Assembly (NCBI GenBank): GCA_943704525.1
Contig: CALSCQ010002045.1
Span: forward strand, 1 to 40,592
From: Pigoraptor vietnamica
Lineage: Eukaryota; Opisthokonta; Filasterea
Reading direction: 5' to 3'
DNA length: 40,592 nucleotides
Shown here: in pieces, positions 21,401-33,202 of the stretch
How the letters are laid out: each line of letters starts with the position of its first letter
Numbering within the stretch: position 1 is the first letter of the stretch
Notes under the pieces: generated by a model
The model's input: only the letters and a program-made list of their open reading frames with translations
What the model was told of the DNA's origin: nothing
Database searches by the model: none
Program-made: the position numbers and the translations under genes

Positions 21401-24400
21401 GTCCAGCGACGTCGTGCGGCTGCTGAAGCTGATGCACACGACGAGCGACCGGTCGGAGTCGAGCCCACGAAGGTAGTTCTGGATCGTCACCGTCTTGCTC
21501 GTGCCAGACGCGCCCACAAAGATGACGGGCTTGCGCGTGTTGACGACGCGGTCGAGGAGCCACGTGCTGCGCACCGTGTCGGCCGTCGGGACGAGAATCT
21601 TGTAGAACTTGTTGTCCTTCGGCGGGGCGTACTCGGGGACCATGTCCTCCCACGGGCGCCAGCGCAGCGCAGAGTCGTCAAAGTGGTAGTCAAAGAGCGT
21701 CGGGAGTCCGTTGGGCAGCTGCGAGAGGCCCGCGTTGCGCGCGGACAGCTGCAGGCCGGCAAGCTTCTTGATGAGCGTGTCGAGCTTGACGCGCCCGTCC
21801 TCGAGGAGGCACGCGCCCATCGACCACACGAGGCAAAAGATGAAGACGGCCTCGATCGCCTGCTCGTTGAGGTGCGTCTTGTCTTCCGTGAGGATCGACT
21901 CGAGCATCGTCACGAGCTGAGTCACGAGGTTCAGCCCCGTCTGCGGCACGGCGAGGCGCGGCTTCGTCTCGTGCGCGCCGCCCTCGAGGATGCCGTCGAC
22001 GACAAAGTTGACGCAGAACTTGACGTACTTCTCGTACAGCTGCCAGAGCGTCTCGGCCTGCCCGCGGTGCTGGTACATGTTGCACCACCGGCGGAAGAAG
22101 GGCTCGTAGCCGAGGTTCTTCGGGTCGACGTACACCATCCCGCTGCGGCTCACAGTCGCCGGCGACGCGTACTGCAGGTCGCCGACCTCGTAGAGGAGCG
22201 AGCAGTGGCGCTGCAGGCGGATGCGCTCGCCGTTCGCGAGGGTGAGGAGCTTGTTGTCGTCCATGACAGAGTTCATGTTCTCGACCCACACCGCGTCGAC
22301 GTCCCCGTCAAACACAATGTAGCGGCGCTCCTGCTTCTCCGCGCCGAGTGGGCGGTTGATCTCGCGGAATATGTGCGAGAGGAGACCGTCCGTCCACTCG
22401 CGCTTGACGGGGTCGAGCACACCGTACAGCTCGCCGACCGTGACGGCCTTCGGGTTGAGCGTGTATAGCTTCGTCATCAGCCCGAGACGCGTCTGCGCCT
22501 TGGCCAGCGTGCGAATTACCACCGACTTGCCGCCGCCCGAGGGACCGACGACCATCGTCGTGTGGCGCGTGAGCATCGTCTCGTACAGCTGCACGACCTT
22601 GTCGACCTGGTTGGGGAGGAGGACGTAGTTGGACTCTTGCAGCGACGCCTCCACCGCGTCGTTGAACGCCGGGTAGCGCACGCGGGGCACGTCGAGGCCG
22701 GGCGAGAGGTCCTGGATGAGGCCCATGAAGAGCGGCACGTCCTCAAACACAAACTTGGGGAGGTTCATGTCGCGGAGCGCGCGCATGAGCACGACGTCCT
22801 CGTTGAGCTCGGGGTTGCCGCGCTTGAGCTCGCCGGCCATCACGAGGACGGCCTTGAGGGCGCGCATGCCGAAGTCGTAGTGGTTCTGCTTCGACAGCTG
22901 CTCGCGCGCGAGCTGGTAGAGGACCGTCATCTTCTTCGCGAGGATCTTGGCAAGCTCGAAGCCCTCCGAGAAGAGCATAATCTCGCAGATGAGCTCGAGG
23001 TCGGGGACGACCATCACGACGGGGCGGAACAGCGACTTGATGTTCTGCGGCAGCTCCACGCGGCCGGCGTAGCCCGGGTTCATCGTAATGAAGATGCCCA
23101 TCTTGCCGTCGAGCGCAATCTCCGTCCCCTCAAACTGGAAGTGCTTGAGGCGCATGTTGAGCGCGCGCTGGATCGTCTGGATCTGCGCGGCGACGACCGA
23201 GAGCACGGAAAGATCGATGCGGTTGAACTCGTCGAAGCAGCCCCACGAGCCCGTCTGCGCGAGGCCGCTGAAGATCTTGCCGAGAGCGCGGTAGTCCATG
23301 CCCTCGCCGCAGTTCGTGACGATGCACAGAAGGCCGAGCGCCTTCGCGAGGTCCTTCACCGTCTCCGTCTTGCCCGTGCCCGCGGGACCCGCTGGCGCGC
23401 CGCCGAGGTGCAGCGACAGCGCCTGCGTGTTCGTGAGGTAGCAGCGGTCCGTGAGCGGCGTGATGACGAGGCGGCCGTTGAGTCCCATGTACTCGTAGCC
23501 GTAGTCGAAGCGCCCCGTGCACTGACGGATGACGACCGTGTCGGGCTTCTTCTCCCAGTAGAAGCGCAGCTGCGACTCCCACTCAAATTCGCGGGCGTCG
23601 AGAATCGAATCGCGAACGAAGCGGTCGACGATGTCGCGCGCGTGCACGTCGATGATGATGAGCGTGTTGATCTTCTTGCGGTCGTTGGCGCCGAGGTCCG
23701 AGCGCACCTGGACGACGAGCTCCTGCAGCTGCCCGCCCAGCTTCTTGCTCAGCGTCTTCATCGCCATCTTGTCGCCCTCCGCGACGCGACGGAACGTGTC
23801 CTCGACCTCCCACGTCCACCACACCTGCCCGGCGGCGAGCGTGACCATGCCGAGGTTGGCAAAGATCCACTGCACGCGGGGCATCGACGGGTAGTGGAAG
23901 ACGGCCTCCTTCGTGATCGCGTGGTTCGTGCGCTTCATCTCTTCCTGCACCTTCTTCATCCAGTCCTCGACCTTGCCCTCGGCCGTGACCGTGCGCCGGA
24001 ACGCAAGCTCCTCGCGCTCCGCAGAGATCATCCCGCTCACGACGTTCGACTGCGCGCCCGTGCCGAACCGCAGCGACTGCACGTTGTCGAACATCTTGAT
24101 GATGTGCTCCTGCACGGCCGCGGGGTCGTCGCTGCCGAGAATCGAGAGCAGCTCGTCGTCCGAGATGAAGAAGAAGCGCGGGAAGGCGTTGCGCTTCGAC
24201 TCGAGGTAGTCCGAGAGCGACTTTTGGCACGACTCGAGCTGGGCGAGCAGCCGCTGGAGCGTCTCGAGGCGGTCCTCGACGTGGCAGGCGTCGAGCACGT
24301 TCCGGTTCTTGTTCGTCTCGGTCATAATCTTCTTGAAGCTCTTGTCGATGAGGTCAAACTTCTTGGCCTCCTCGGGGAGCTGCTGCCGGATGTCGCCGCC

Positions 24401-27400
24401 GATGAAGATGCCCTCGAGGTACATCCACTTGCGCTGCACGTTCATCCACACCTCGGTCACTTCCGAAATGTGCGAGAGGCGCTTCTCCCAGTTCTGGACC
24501 TCCTCGCGGAACGACTCGACGAACCGCGATGCCGCCATGCTCTGAATGTTCATCACGTTGTCCTCGAGAAGCGTGTTGATCTCGTCGATCGTCGCGAGGA
24601 TAAAGCCGCGCTCCTCCGTCCCCTTCATGTACTTGACGACATCGAACGACGTCCGCTTCCACGTCTCGTCCACCGCCTTCAGGCCCTTCTCGATCGCCAA
24701 CTCCTTGATCGCGCCCGACGTGATCTCAGAGATGATGTCGACGTAGTTGTGCAGCTCCATCGCAAACACGTTCTGGAGCTTGAACGAGTCCGGGCTCATG
24801 TTGAACGTCTTGCCCGTCAGCGCCATCAGCTTCTTCCAGTGGCGGTCGCGCAGCGCCTCGTTCTTCAGATCGCTGAAGAGGGGGATCGAGTCGCGGAAGC
24901 CCGTCACCTTCTCGTGCACGACGTTGTACGTCGGCAACTGCTTGAGCTCCTTCGGAAAGCTGCGGAGCTCCGACGCAAACTCGTCCGTACCGCGGATGAG
25001 CACCTCGATGTCGAGGTCCGTCCAGAGCGTGTTCGACCACTGCTCGACGGCGCGCTTCTGCCGCACGTACAGGCCGTAGATGCGCTCGAGGCCGTTCAGC
25101 TTGCGCTCCATCTCAAACAGCTGCGGGTACGACGTGATCGGCAGGTCGAAGAGCTTCTCGGCGAGCACCAGCTCCTCGCGGCGGCGCTGCTTCTCGTGCA
25201 TGATGTCCTGGTACTTGCGCAGCAGCTCGACGCCGCGGTCGAGGTCCTCGCCGACGGCCGCGGGCCCGGCGTCCTCAAACTGCGTGAGCAGGCCGTCGAG
25301 ATCGGACGTGTAGTCGCTGACCTCGGTGCGTGTCGTCTCCGTGAAGTGCTTCTTCGTCGGGAGAAGGCGGACGTCGACCTCGTGCGCCTGCTGGAGCAGC
25401 TCGTTGCAGCGCGCCTCGATGCCGTTGGCCATCGCGAGTTCCTCCGCAGGTATCTCCATGCCGTACATGCGCAGCGTGCGGTACCGCTCGAGAATGTCCC
25501 GGTAGCGCACCTCGTAGTCGACAAACGAGTCGCGGATCTGCTCGATCACGTGCAGCACAAACTTGAGGTCCTCGAGCGTCTCGGGCGTGCGCTGCAGCTT
25601 GCGCGAGAGGTCCTCAATCTCCGTGTTGAGCTCGACGAGGGCCTCGCGTGCCGACTGGTTGAGGTAAGAGCCGATCGCCGCGACCCACGACGACGCCTCG
25701 CTCTTCACCGCAGACACGAGCGGTGCGACCGAGAGGCGAATAAAGTCGTGGTCGCGCGTGAGCGGTTGCTCCGAGACCTCGCGGCCGAGCTTCGAGTAGA
25801 ATGACAGTTTCTCGTCGTAAGCAATGACCGACGGGCGCTTCTGCGCAAACTTCTCCATCGTGATCATCTTGTCGAGCTTCCACAGCGGCTTGTAGCGGCG
25901 CCACGTGTCCACGTGACGCGCGAGGTGCGTCAGCGTCTTGGTCATGTTCGTGTTGATCGCCGTCAGCGTCGCAATGACGTCGGGGTGCGCGCTGATGTCC
26001 GGGTAGAAGCTGAAGATGACCGGCTGCTGGTCGTCGCCGACGTACTGCGGGGGCGTCTCGAGGCACGTGCCGTGCTGCCAGCGCACAAACTGCTTCATGC
26101 TGTCGACGAACCCGACGCAGTACTTCATGACAATCTTGTGGATGTCGGGGATCGATGGCGAGATGACGATCTCCGGCGCCGAGAGGCTCGCGCTGACCTT
26201 GAACAGGGGGTTCATGCGCTCGCGGCGCTTGCGCGTGATCATCTGGAGGAACGACGTCGTGTTCGCGAGGACGAGGTGCAGCAGCGCGTTGAACACCTGC
26301 CGTTCCCAGTGCCCGTAGTAGCTGCGCATGTCCGGCGACCGCCCCGTGTTCGTGTGCACGACGAAGCCCTCGAGCTTCTCGAGGAGCGGCGGAATCGACC
26401 GGTAGCGGCGCACGAGCGACTCGATGGCGCCGTTGCGGAACTGCTCGAGCTGGTCCGTGAGGTCCCTGCAGTCGATAAGCTCGTCCGTCGGCGCGATCGG
26501 GCGGATGAGGCGTGCGCCGGCGATCGACGCAATGTGGGCGCTGATGTCCTGCGCGCTCTTCTTGATCTGGTTGACGAGCGAGTAGAACTTCTTAATCTCC
26601 TGGTTCGCCTTGGCGAGAAAGTCGGGCACGCCGAGCGACTGCCAGTTGATGCGCTTGACGCCGGGGACGAGGACCTGCTCGAGGCGCGCCATCTCCGCGC
26701 GGAGGAGCCCGCGCTCGGCGTCCTTGAGTGAGTCGAACACGGCGTGGTAGTCGCGCAGCATGCCCTCGACGTCCTTCACCTGCGTGAGGTACTTCTCCTC
26801 CTGCAGCGTGATGTTGAGCGCCGTCTCCGGGATCGAAAAGCCGATCGTGTCGAGGTACTTGGCCTCGCGAATAATCTCCCAGATCTTCGACGAGAACGTG
26901 CACGAGATGCGGCGCGCGACCGACGGGTCCTCGGCGTTCTCGCGCACCTCAAACTCGAGAATGTTCTTCTTGAGAAAGTTGATCGCGTTCTCCTCGACGT
27001 CCTGGCACCACTGCTGGTAGAGCTTGTTTTCAAAGTCGCGGATGGCGCGCGCGACCGTCAGGTACTTCTTCGTCGCAAACTTGCCCTGGTCCGTGTTGAG
27101 CATCCCCTTGAGCGTCTGGAAGCGCAGCACGGGCTTCTTGATCCGGTAGAAGAGCGAACGCGACCAGTTGATGGCGCCGGCGACGGGCGGCTGGTTCTTG
27201 TAGCACGGCGGGTGCTCGCGACCGGCCTGGAACATCTGGTCCACGACGTCGACCTCCTTGCAAAACTGCATGAGAATCTCGTCGTACTTCTTGAGCATCT
27301 GCGCGTTCACGGCAGAGTTGATCGCCGCGCCCGACTGCAGGTTCTTAAAGTTCTGCAGGAGGTCAAACGCCGTCTCCGACGACCGCAGCGCCTTGAACGA

Positions 27401-29287
27401 CGCGTCGATAAAGTGCTTGGCGAGCGCCTCAATGTCCCGCTTCTGCCGCTCGAAGCGCTCCGTGACGCCCTGCCACAAGTGCGCCTGTCGCTGGTCGAAC
27501 ACGTCAAACGACACGTCCTCGACGAGGTCCACGAGCCCCTCCACACGACGCAGCACCTCGTCGATCCGCTCGTGGTCGCCCGTGACCGCCTTCAGCTCGG
27601 GACCGAGGACGTTGCGAAACTCTTCAATGTCCTGGATGATGTTGTGCACGTCGTGGCACCGCGCCTTCATGTAGTCGGTGCGGTCAAAGAGGCGCTTGCG
27701 ATCAAACTCCCACCGCTGGTCGCGGCCGGACGCCTCGATCTTCTCGCGGACGGTGAAGTACGTGTCGCTCCACAGCTGCAGCACGGCGGCCGACTCCTTG
27801 ATCTTCGCCTTGGCCTCGGCGGGGTTCTCGCGGAGAATGGTGCGCATGTTGACCGTCCCCTCGACGCGGTCGGCGAGCGTGTTGGCGATGCGCTCCATGA
27901 GCGGGACCATGCGATCGTCCTTGTTGTAGTGGCGCGAGATGATCCAGACCATCCGCAGCGCGTTCATCATCGACGGGATCGTCTCGAGAATCACGTTGAG
28001 CGTGCCGTGCGAGATGTTCTTAAAGTGGCGCTCGAGCGTCGCGAGGAACTTGACGTTGTCCTTCGCCTCGGCGTAGTACTTGTCCAGCTCGCTCAGCTTG
28101 TAGTCGAGGCGCCCGTACACCTGCGACTCGGACCGCACGAGGACCTGGATCATGTCCTGCACGATCGGGAGGCTCAGCTGCTCGTGCAGCGCGCCGAGAA
28201 GCGCGTTGCGATCGTGCCAAAACTGAATCTCCCCGAGCGGCCCCTTCGATGTCGGCACGCGGTTGAGGACCTGCTCGATGAGCGTGTCGATCGCCGCGAC
28301 CCACAGCTCGGCGGCCGACTCTATCTGCATGACCGTGTCAAAGTCCTTTGCCGCGACGTTGACGTCGTCGATGGTGACGTTGGGGATGTTGATTTGGATG
28401 TCCCCGGACACCTGCTCGATCACGTTCGCAATGTGCGACGAAAACTTCATCATCGACGTGATGAATTCGCTGCGGATCTGCGCGTCTCCCTTTCGCGCCT
28501 TCCCGCCGGCCGACGCGTCCTCTTCCGCCGGCGCCGCAGAAATGAGCGGCTCGTACACGTCGCCGATAGCCTGCTTCATCATCACGAGGCAGTTGCCCGT
28601 GAGCACGCCGTACTCAAACGCCTCGCTGATCGGCTCAGAGTCGGCGTCCCCGCGGTACGGCGTCGGCACCTTCTCGACGTTCTTGATGAAATACATGAGG
28701 CGCACGTACGTGTCCTTCTTCTTGTTTGGGAGGTGCCCGAAACACACGCGCAGCACCAGCCGCGTCTCAATCACGTACGACGGCTGGGGCTCGGCCGGCA
28801 CGAGCGCCGCGGCCGCACCCTCCAACACGGGCGCATCCCCTGCGGGCATCGCAAGGCCGTCCCCAAGCGACGCACCGAGGCTGATCGTGCTCTCCGGCGC
28901 CGCAATCAAATCGGCCGTCGACGCGGCCTCGAGCGGGCCCTTCGGCTCGCCCTCCGTTGCTGCAGCGACAGACTCGGCAGCGGCCTGCGCGTCGAGTCCA
29001 TTCGCGGTGCGACCGAGCGAATTCTCCGCCGAATCGACGGCGTCTGGCGTCGGCGGGTGCTCGATGGGAACGCGGACATCCTCGTGCGCCGTGTAGAACA
29101 CGAGCGCAGAGTGCGTCGAGATGCCGTCGAGAAAGTCAATCACGCGCTTTTCGTTCGGCTCCTTCGCGTCGGGATCTTCCCTCGTCATGAGATCGCTAAA
29201 CACGGACGTGTCGGGAAGCTTCAAGTGGATGCACGTCTTGCTCTGCAGCCACCGCAGCCGCACGTCGCTGTCCATCTTCGCGACCAT
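15470..29287 (-). CDS. Axonemal dynein heavy chain, outer-arm gamma/DNAH5-DNAH8-like
   Basis: A single open frame of 13,818 bases encodes 4605 residues, full length for the family. The start chosen is the ATG at 29287 (MVAKMDSDV). The N-terminal tail has an Ala-rich stretch near residues 130-190 and DHC_N1-type sequence ([12 protein letters not shown]). The linker precedes AAA1 with GPAGTGKT (about residue 1966) and [15 protein letters not shown]. Further P-loops are AAA2 GPSGGGKS (about 2246), AAA3 GASGTSKT (about 2591) and AAA4 GVGGSGRS (about 2937). The stalk coiled coils (about 3160-3285 and 3390-3495) flank the microtubule-binding tip, followed by AAA5, AAA6 and the C-terminal domain ending [13 protein letters not shown]. 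The motor moves on B-tubules to bend the flagellum. The tail and C-terminus ([10 protein letters not shown]) suggest the gamma/DNAH5/8 class, but I cannot exclude another outer-arm class. No intron is present, unlike nearly all neighbours. Confidence 0.95.
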   Translation of the reverse strand: MVAKMDSDVRLRWLQSKTCIHLKLPDTSVFSDLMTREDPDAKEPNEKRVIDFLDGISTHSALVFYTAHEDVRVPIEHPPTPDAVDSAENSLGRTANGLDAQAAAESVAAATEGEPKGPLEAASTADLIAAPESTISLGASLGDGLAMPAGDAPVLEGAAAALVPAEPQPSYVIETRLVLRVCFGHLPNKKKDTYVRLMYFIKNVEKVPTPYRGDADSEPISEAFEYGVLTGNCLVMMKQAIGDVYEPLISAAPAEEDASAGGKARKGDAQIRSEFITSMMKFSSHIANVIEQVSGDIQINIPNVTIDDVNVAAKDFDTVMQIESAAELWVAAIDTLIEQVLNRVPTSKGPLGEIQFWHDRNALLGALHEQLSLPIVQDMIQVLVRSESQVYGRLDYKLSELDKYYAEAKDNVKFLATLERHFKNISHGTLNVILETIPSMMNALRMVWIISRHYNKDDRMVPLMERIANTLADRVEGTVNMRTILRENPAEAKAKIKESAAVLQLWSDTYFTVREKIEASGRDQRWEFDRKRLFDRTDYMKARCHDVHNIIQDIEEFRNVLGPELKAVTGDHERIDEVLRRVEGLVDLVEDVSFDVFDQRQAHLWQGVTERFERQKRDIEALAKHFIDASFKALRSSETAFDLLQNFKNLQSGAAINSAVNAQMLKKYDEILMQFCKEVDVVDQMFQAGREHPPCYKNQPPVAGAINWSRSLFYRIKKPVLRFQTLKGMLNTDQGKFATKKYLTVARAIRDFENKLYQQWCQDVEENAINFLKKNILEFEVRENAEDPSVARRISCTFSSKIWEIIREAKYLDTIGFSIPETALNITLQEEKYLTQVKDVEGMLRDYHAVFDSLKDAERGLLRAEMARLEQVLVPGVKRINWQSLGVPDFLAKANQEIKKFYSLVNQIKKSAQDISAHIASIAGARLIRPIAPTDELIDCRDLTDQLEQFRNGAIESLVRRYRSIPPLLEKLEGFVVHTNTGRSPDMRSYYGHWERQVFNALLHLVLANTTSFLQMITRKRRERMNPLFKVSASLSAPEIVISPSIPDIHKIVMKYCVGFVDSMKQFVRWQHGTCLETPPQYVGDDQQPVIFSFYPDISAHPDVIATLTAINTNMTKTLTHLARHVDTWRRYKPLWKLDKMITMEKFAQKRPSVIAYDEKLSFYSKLGREVSEQPLTRDHDFIRLSVAPLVSAVKSEASSWVAAIGSYLNQSAREALVELNTEIEDLSRKLQRTPETLEDLKFVLHVIEQIRDSFVDYEVRYRDILERYRTLRMYGMEIPAEELAMANGIEARCNELLQQAHEVDVRLLPTKKHFTETTRTEVSDYTSDLDGLLTQFEDAGPAAVGEDLDRGVELLRKYQDIMHEKQRRREELVLAEKLFDLPITSYPQLFEMERKLNGLERIYGLYVRQKRAVEQWSNTLWTDLDIEVLIRGTDEFASELRSFPKELKQLPTYNVVHEKVTGFRDSIPLFSDLKNEALRDRHWKKLMALTGKTFNMSPDSFKLQNVFAMELHNYVDIISEITSGAIKELAIEKGLKAVDETWKRTSFDVVKYMKGTEERGFILATIDEINTLLEDNVMNIQSMAASRFVESFREEVQNWEKRLSHISEVTEVWMNVQRKWMYLEGIFIGGDIRQQLPEEAKKFDLIDKSFKKIMTETNKNRNVLDACHVEDRLETLQRLLAQLESCQKSLSDYLESKRNAFPRFFFISDDELLSILGSDDPAAVQEHIIKMFDNVQSLRFGTGAQSNVVSGMISAEREELAFRRTVTAEGKVEDWMKKVQEEMKRTNHAITKEAVFHYPSMPRVQWIFANLGMVTLAAGQVWWTWEVEDTFRRVAEGDKMAMKTLSKKLGGQLQELVVQVRSDLGANDRKKINTLIIIDVHARDIVDRFVRDSILDAREFEWESQLRFYWEKKPDTVVIRQCTGRFDYGYEYMGLNGRLVITPLTDRCYLTNTQALSLHLGGAPAGPAGTGKTETVKDLAKALGLLCIVTNCGEGMDYRALGKIFSGLAQTGSWGCFDEFNRIDLSVLSVVAAQIQTIQRALNMRLKHFQFEGTEIALDGKMGIFITMNPGYAGRVELPQNIKSLFRPVVMVVPDLELICEIMLFSEGFELAKILAKKMTVLYQLAREQLSKQNHYDFGMRALKAVLVMAGELKRGNPELNEDVVLMRALRDMNLPKFVFEDVPLFMGLIQDLSPGLDVPRVRYPAFNDAVEASLQESNYVLLPNQVDKVVQLYETMLTRHTTMVVGPSGGGKSVVIRTLAKAQTRLGLMTKLYTLNPKAVTVGELYGVLDPVKREWTDGLLSHIFREINRPLGAEKQERRYIVFDGDVDAVWVENMNSVMDDNKLLTLANGERIRLQRHCSLLYEVGDLQYASPATVSRSGMVYVDPKNLGYEPFFRRWCNMYQHRGQAETLWQLYEKYVKFCVNFVVDGILEGGAHETKPRLAVPQTGLNLVTQLVTMLESILTEDKTHLNEQAIEAVFIFCLVWSMGACLLEDGRVKLDTLIKKLAGLQLSARNAGLSQLPNGLPTLFDYHFDDSALRWRPWEDMVPEYAPPKDNKFYKILVPTADTVRSTWLLDRVVNTRKPVIFVGASGTSKTVTIQNYLRGLDSDRSLVVCISFSSRTTSLDVQKNLEANVEKRTKDSFGPPAGKRMLVFIDDLSMPSIDTYGTQQPIALLKLLIDRGGLYDRGKDLNWKYLRDVQFVAAMATPGGGRNMVDPRFLSLFSVFNVTFPSESALRHIYTTILTEHLKPFSSEISGVAGKITEATLRLYGEIVNQLPPTPSKFHYIFNLRDLSRVYEGLTKATVDCFPTTSHIVRLWRNECLRVFHDRLVSDEDRAFVQGRVGVAIGEFFPDAAEYAARNPILFGDYRRALEPGALRLYEDVDGYETVKPVFEEILQEYNDKRSPMNLVLFDDAIEHLTRITRIITMARGHALLVGVGGSGRSSLARLSAFTCGYQMFEITLVRGYGEAEFKEDLKKLYTLVGTENKRVLFLFGDAQVARESFLEMINNMLTSGMVPALYEPDETETIINAIRDEVAAKGINPTKDNCWSFFVEKCADNLHIALAMSPVGDTLRQRCRNFPGLVNNTVIDWFTPWPEQALRSVADVFVSEEHVPGERRESVIMHMVKVHLSVAEYSREYQQRLRRTNYVTPKNYLDYVNNYLSLLRENRQSIEQQCRRLGSGLTKLIEASEQIKELEEKLKVQKVAVNEKTQACNALLEKISSNTKEAETKKEAAIAKEAELATQNQEISREKAEAEAALAEALPALEQARLALQNLSNSDITEVRSFAKPPMEVQKVCECILVLRNIKEVSWKSAKSMMAAPDFRTQLMNLDVDAISNQQQKTVKQFLKDLDTTVDRMREISAAGSGMLQFVEAIMGYCSVAKTVNPKRQAVARLEKNLHIATKDLQIIQAEVKRLQHDLAKLGEDYEKATSEQRSLKAEAELMERRLLAAEKLISGLGSEKVRWKFELEELKASRERLLGDCLLSAGFLSYTGAFTWEFRQRMVYEEWQADLREKEVPMSTPFLLESLLTNDVEISKWASEGLPSDELSVQNGILTTRANRWPLCIDPQQQAINWIRKKEGPNGLKVCTFQDGDFLKQLEMAMTYGFPFLFKNVDEYIDPVIDPVLEKNVRTEAGRQYIMLGDKQVDFDPNFRLYLTTKLANPNYSPAVFGKTMVINYTVTPKGLEDQLLNIVVGFERKELQEERERLVHEMSVNKSLLKDLEDLLLRELANSSGNMLDNAELIATLEETKAKADDIGEKLRKAHSTSKEIETARDEYRPAAKRGAVLFFAIAELSAINPMYQYSLASYLEIFDLSLKRSMPNPILPKRLENITDALTTNVYNYACTGLFEAHKLMFSFHMTTKLMQAEGEMDAEELDFFLKGNISLARSNRNNPFPAWLPDSGWNDVLRLATIGTVFASLPEDIERHEAEWHKWYALESPESAPFPLKYEAAVSDFQRLCLLKCLRVDRVQPAFINFVIRRLGERYVTPPVLDFQQIYSQTTALTPVVFILSPGSDPATDLLKLADSLGFNTRLKFVSLGQGQGPVALQLLETAITRGQWLMLQNCHLLVDWLQQLERIIEKLEKPHPDFRLWLTTEPTERFPIGILQRSLKVVTEPPNGLKLNLRGSYTRVSEDVLERCPHEAFKPLVYVLAFFHAVVQERRKYGKIGWNVPYDFNESDFRVSLMLLETYLTKAHDNADTRMPWGSLRYLIGEAMYGGRVTDSWDRRVLMTYLDEYMGEFLFDAFQPFRFYKNAEVEYAVPANGPKSVYTDYIESLPLSNSPEVFGLHINAEIGYLTNAVKEMWRNLIDLQPRSGDGSGGVTRESFIATIAKDIQTKLPELFDLQKISRAMGTPKPTQVVLLQEIERWNRLVTRMSVTLADLQKALAGEIGMNDELDEIASALFKGDIPATWRRLAPSTRKNLGNWMAHFMRRYNQYDEWVKKGDPVVMWLSGLHIPESYLTALVQTACRINGWPLDRSTLFTQVTEWVAPEDVRERPALGCYVSGLFLEGAGWSREKGCLVRQKPKQIIDELPVMRIIPVEAHRLKTQNTFTTPVYVTQARRTAMGDGFVFQSYLSTTEHPSHWIVQGVCLVLNTD

Positions 29288-29914
29288 TTTCCTCTCAACA
29301 GTCCCCCGCGCAAGCGGACGACCGGCGAGAAAAAGTGCAACGCACGACCCACCACGCACGCACTCACGCCACCGGCGGCGGAGCGATCACACGCGAGGCA
29401 AGGTCAGAAAGTTGCGAATAGGCCCGCCCAGCACAGCAGAGACAGGCAGTTCGGGGAACGACCCCCCGCGCACGCAGTGTATCGAATAATGATGCAGAGC
29501 AGAATGCGTGCGAATGTAAGCGAATAAGAGGGCCACGCACAGCACCGTGCGTGCGTCCCTGTCCGTTAGGAGAGAGAGGGTCGAACGCATGCGATTTTTG
29601 AACGCGAGACAGAGTCACTCCTCAGCTGCCAGTGGGCCAGTAGTGAAGGCGGCCGCGAATTATTAGGGTCATCCGGCGTCATACAGTTTCCATAGATAAG
29701 CAAAATTTATTACGCAAGGCTCAAATCTGCCCCACAACACATTCCCACTGTCAATCGCCATGACGACGGCTCACTTGATGACAACAGTCACGTGATACCG
29801 TCACGTGAAGTGTGTCATGTGATGTCACGTGATGACCCCTCGAACGGCGTCGCTAAACTAAAACAGAAAGCCGGGCTTCGTGCCAGTTGACGCAAAAGGG
29901 GCCGAGAGAGCAAA
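29288..29914. other. Divergent promoter region, dynein and CENP-O
   Basis: The two start codons point away from each other across about 630 bases. The E-box cluster at 29787-29832 is the notable element; 29640-29780 is relatively AT-rich. I see no gene. Confidence 0.5.
29787..29832. promoter_or_regulatory. Cluster of four GTCAYGTGA (E-box) sites
   Basis: GTCACGTGA occurs at 29787, 29800 and 29824, and GTCATGTGA at 29814, some 80-130 bases before the CENP-O start codon. CACGTG is the classic bHLH E-box. RTCACRTG is also the yeast CDEI/Cbf1 consensus. Function as a promoter element is inferred from clustering and position. Confidence 0.55.
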
Positions 29915-30933
29915 ATGGATGCGGAGGCGCAACGGGCGCTGCTACGGCAGCTCGATGGGCTGCATGACATGTCCGTCAGGTGGGTCTGCAACGGCAAGTG
30001 AGCACCCGACTGGCGCGGTTTTCCTGATTGCGCCTTGCGTGCCGCGGCAGACTGCGACAGGCACAGACGGGTGCGCACGAGTCGCTTCAAGAGCTCTTGG
30101 AACTGCGCAAGACGGCGGAAGAGGTGGTTTGACATTAGTAGACATCGAGAGTGACACGATAACAGACACGCTCACGAAAATACCTTCCGTCGTCCTCAGC
30201 TGACGAGACGGAAGGCGGCGCTTACTCTGAAGTTGGAGTCCCTTGGAACGCACTCTGTTGGCCGCTTGCTAGGCGAGGCGGAGAGCGGTCGACTTGCGCC
30301 AGAGGGCCAGGGCTCCCGCGTGACGTCGTTGTTGCGTCACGGCCAGGACGCGGAGTCGGACGGATCTTTTAACGTGTCGGTGAAAGATCGGCTCGTGCGC
30401 GACGTGTGTGGGAGCGCACGCAGCAGAAAAGTTCAGGAGGTGGGTGCGTGCTTCTTGTGTGCTGCATTTGGTGTGCATCTCATAAAAGCGGCTGTTGCGG
30501 TTCTGGCGCAGGTCAACATTGCGTATCGCCTCGCGGGAAAGACCGTGTTCACCGTGGACGAGAAGCGCGTCGGTGTGCGATTCGACACGTCGTACAATGG
30601 TGGGTGTGTCGGTGTCCGTCCGTCATTGGGCAATGGGTGCGTCTTGGACGCCAACGTCCTACTTTGTGTCTGCCAGTATGGTGGTGTGTGCTGACGGATT
30701 CGAACCCGCGTGCCGCATTTTTCAGGCGAGTATTTTGAGCGCTACTACGTGCTTCTCGAGTTTGCCGAGTCGGCCGAGGACGGCTCCACGCGGCTGTCTG
30801 TGTTCAAGCACACCCTGCCGTACTTTATTCCCATCGATGAATTGAAACGAACGCGGCTGAACTCGAACGTGAAGGTATCGTGGGCGGCGGCGGCACGCGC
30901 GCGGCACTGTGCGTTTTTGTGCACTATTCAGTT

Positions 30934-31009
<76 letters not shown>

Positions 31010-32006
31010 GCGCGCGACACACACACACACACACATACACACACACACACACCAGTTTTGATTGCCGCGCCGTTTTCCACTCATTGGGTGCAGTGGTTAA
31101 GGCCAGTGACCCATCGCCTTCTCTCGCAGTCTTTCTTGGAGGGAGTTGAAGACTACCTTAGCGCGTACATCACGCGCAGGCAGCAAGTGGCCGTGCTGTC
31201 GCGTGATTTTTGTGGGCCTGTCGAGGGTGCGGACGACATTCCGTGGGTGAGGAAAGAGACGGTGCTTTGCTCGGCGCCGGTGGACCTCGTGGAGTTTGCG
31301 GTTGTGCTTCCGCGCTCGCGTCGGAGTGAATTTGCGAGTGTTGCTACGAGGGGACGAGGCGAAGACGCGGTGGATGGTGCGTAAAGCTCTCTGTCACACA
31401 CACACACACACACACATACACGCTCGTACACACTTACATAAAGCACACGACACAAACACACACATTTACACGCGACGCGTGCATCATTAGACCCATTGCT
31501 AATGTGTTTCATGGTACCCTCAACAGCAGAAGAAGCCGCCAGTGTGAAGAGGAAGCGCGTTTTTCCCTCTCGTGGCCATCCCACTGCGAAGAGATCGCGC
31601 GTCGACGGTGCGTTCTTCACAGCCTCCTGTCACTGAGCACGTGCCGTACTGACATTGCCACACACTCGCAGACAACAGCGACGAAGAGATCGTTGTTACC
31701 GTTCGCCTTCTCTACGAAGACCTTCTGGAAACGATTCCGACGCGTGCTTCGGTGACTGTGCGTGTGGGAGGTACGGACGGTGCTCTTGTGTGAAGTGCGC
31801 GATCACGAGATGTCTCTCTCACCCCAACTATTACACTGTAGAGTTGTTGCACACTTTTTATCAACTCACACTCACTGTGCTACTCTGCCTGACGCTCTAC
31901 TGCTGCGGTCGCAGGAAGTGCCGAGAGACGGAAGAAGTTGGCGAGTGCGGAGGAAGCGTTCGAGTCAATGCCGTTGCTGGACGCATTCGCAGAATCCTTC
32001 CAATAG
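29915..32006 (+). CDS. CENPO: CENP-O (Mcm21-like) kinetochore protein
   Basis: Nine exons join in phase: 29915-29979, 30051-30123, 30200-30439, 30512-30599, 30726-30874, 31130-31376, 31527-31607, 31672-31770 and 31915-32006. They give 377 residues (human CENP-O has 300). The N-terminus is a coiled coil (LLRQLDGLHDM, then SLQELLELRKTAEE). The RWD-type core shows family landmarks: YFERYYVLLEF, HTLPYFIPIDELK, SFLEGVEDYLSAYITRRQQ, VTVRLLYEDLLETIPTRASVTV and the end LLDAFAESFQ, matching the human pattern RLLYKDL..LPTDVTV and HQVFASF. CENP-O belongs to the CCAN (COMA) and works with CENP-P, -Q and -U at centromeres in the nucleus. A basic KRKR segment in exon 7 sits in an insertion before the last strand and could be a nuclear signal. 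Intron 5 carries a long CA repeat. Confidence 0.92.
30935..31052. repeat. (CA)n microsatellite with CG island in CENP-O intron 5
   Basis: CA runs from 30935 to about 31006. A short CG run (to 31016) follows, then CA resumes with one TA interruption. It lies wholly within intron 5. Confidence 0.93.
31394..31426. repeat. Short (CA)n run in CENP-O intron 6
   Basis: CA repeat near the donor side of intron 6. Further CA-rich sequence continues to about 31470. Confidence 0.8.
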
Positions 32007-32273
32007 CCCGACCTGCTGACGGTTGTTCTGAGATCACGTGCCATTAGAGTTTGGGAAAAATGTCAGTCACACTGTGGTGCTTCTCGCCATGTCAAAGCCG
32101 GAGAGAAGTGGATGGCCAGTGAGTGGACAAAGGTGATGATTGAAGGATCAACCAGGGTCGCCGATTCGGAAGGAGCCGCACTCAATTTCATCGTGGAGAG
32201 TGATGGTGCTTTGCTGCTCAGGGAGTACGTTGTGGTCGGTGGCCGGCTTGGGTCACACACAGCCACGTCTTAA
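32007..32273 (+). other. Open frame in phase after the CENP-O stop; weak prolyl-4-hydroxylase resemblance
   Basis: Eighty-eight sense codons follow the CENP-O TAG in the same frame and end at TAA 32271. The segment SHCGASRHVKAGEKWMASEW recalls the C-terminal signature of prolyl 4-hydroxylase-type 2OG-Fe(II) oxygenases (H.G..V..GEKW.A..W), though spacing is off by two residues and no HxD motif is present. It may be a gene scrap at the edge of the compositional island, or chance. It has no ATG near its start. Confidence 0.3.
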
Positions 32274-32981
32274 GTTTGCCGCCGCGCCCGCACTGACAGT
32301 TGGCCGTGCACGCCGGCTCGGACCCCCGCGACCATGACTGATGCCGGCGGCGAACGACATCTCACGGGCCCAGTCAGTGCGGCCCGGACGACTGTGACCG
32401 GCTCGGGCCCAGTTCATTGACCGAAGTTTGTCACAGATTCAGTGAAAATCAGGTCACTCTGCCTGACCGTTTATTGTCAATGATGAGTGCCTGCTGGTAC
32501 CGACTGCCGACTCGGCAGGATGGGCTCCGCCCCGCCAGTGACTGATATCGCCGAACGGACGCGACTGACGTTGCCGGCGGACAGCCGAGTTGCCGAAGGC
32601 CGCCGGCCGCGCTGCACTCGGCTCAGTCACGGCCGGGAGTGTGTAGCTGTCCAACTGAATCGAGTCACCAGGTCGCAGTGCATCGGGGGTCAACTGGGTA
32701 TGTTTTTTTTTCACAGTTTGCGTCAAGGCTGTGATGGTCGTCCGATGTGAAGTGTGAAAACTGGCGATGCTGCTGTTCAACAAAACGAATAGTCACTTAC
32801 TGAGCTCTTTTTTGTTTTTTTTTTTAATTCACTTTAATATTTTCGGGCCATTTTTCGATCGGTTTGCACGTCACGAAGTGTCCGCTTGATGTCGACCTTC
32901 AAAAATGACACAACTTAACTCAAATCTCGCAGATAGAATCGGAAGCGGGGTAATCTTGCCCATTCACCCACTGGGAATCTT

Positions 32982-33134
32982 GTTACCCTGCATTTCCGAT
33001 TCACCGCAGTGGTCGCTACTTTGGGATATATTCACCAACATCGGGTCCACTTCTACGGGCAATTTGGTTACCACGCATTTCCGATTCACTGCAAGTCGCA
33101 GTTTCGGGATATATTCACCCACATCGGGTTCCAC
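32982..33134. repeat. Two direct copies of a 69-bp element upstream of a TATA box
   Basis: Copy 1 (32982-33050) and copy 2 (33067-33134) share GTTACC, GCATTTCCGATTCAC, GGGATATATTCACC and ACATCGGGT in the same order, 85 bases apart. GGGATATA occurs a third time at 33150, where it forms the TATA box. Confidence 0.85.
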
Positions 33135-33153
33135 AGTTCCCCGAGACGCGGGA

Positions 33154-33160
33154 TATAAAT
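33154..33160 (+). promoter_or_regulatory. TATA box of the orphan gene
   Basis: TATAAAT lies 43 bases before the ATG at 33203. Initiation 25-30 bases downstream would leave a 5' UTR of only about 15-20 bases. Confidence 0.55.
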
Positions 33161-33202
33161 ACGGGGACGGCGCACTGACACTGTAGCAAACATACAATCA
33201 AG

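Larger units (their letters stand above)
32274..33202. other. Non-coding part of the ACTG-rich island and promoter of the next gene
   Basis: There is no convincing gene. The sequence is dense in ACTG/CAGT and GCCGG words, with T-rich runs near 32702 and 32810-32826. It ends in a tandem promoter-proximal repeat and a TATA box serving the gene at 33203. Confidence 0.45.

Noticed and set aside
15899-22468. A 2189-codon open frame on the strand opposite to the dynein gene (others at 22562-25804 and 26744-29527)
   Set aside because: It lies entirely antisense to clear dynein motor sequence. It is Arg/Leu/Val/Glu-rich with no domain motifs, as expected when GC-rich third positions remove stop codons on the reverse strand.
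30696-30706. GGATTCGAACC, the reverse complement of a tRNA T-loop/B-box motif
   Set aside because: The flanking bases do not form a T stem, and a minus-strand tRNA would have to overlap CENP-O exon 5. It is a chance match near the end of intron 4.
31300-31380. Possible frameshift in CENP-O exon 6, where another frame reads VGVNLRVLLRGDEAKTRW
   Set aside because: The original frame splices in phase into exons 7-9, which carry the real family strand LLYEDLLETIPTRASVTV and the C-terminal LLDAF motif, so no shift is needed.
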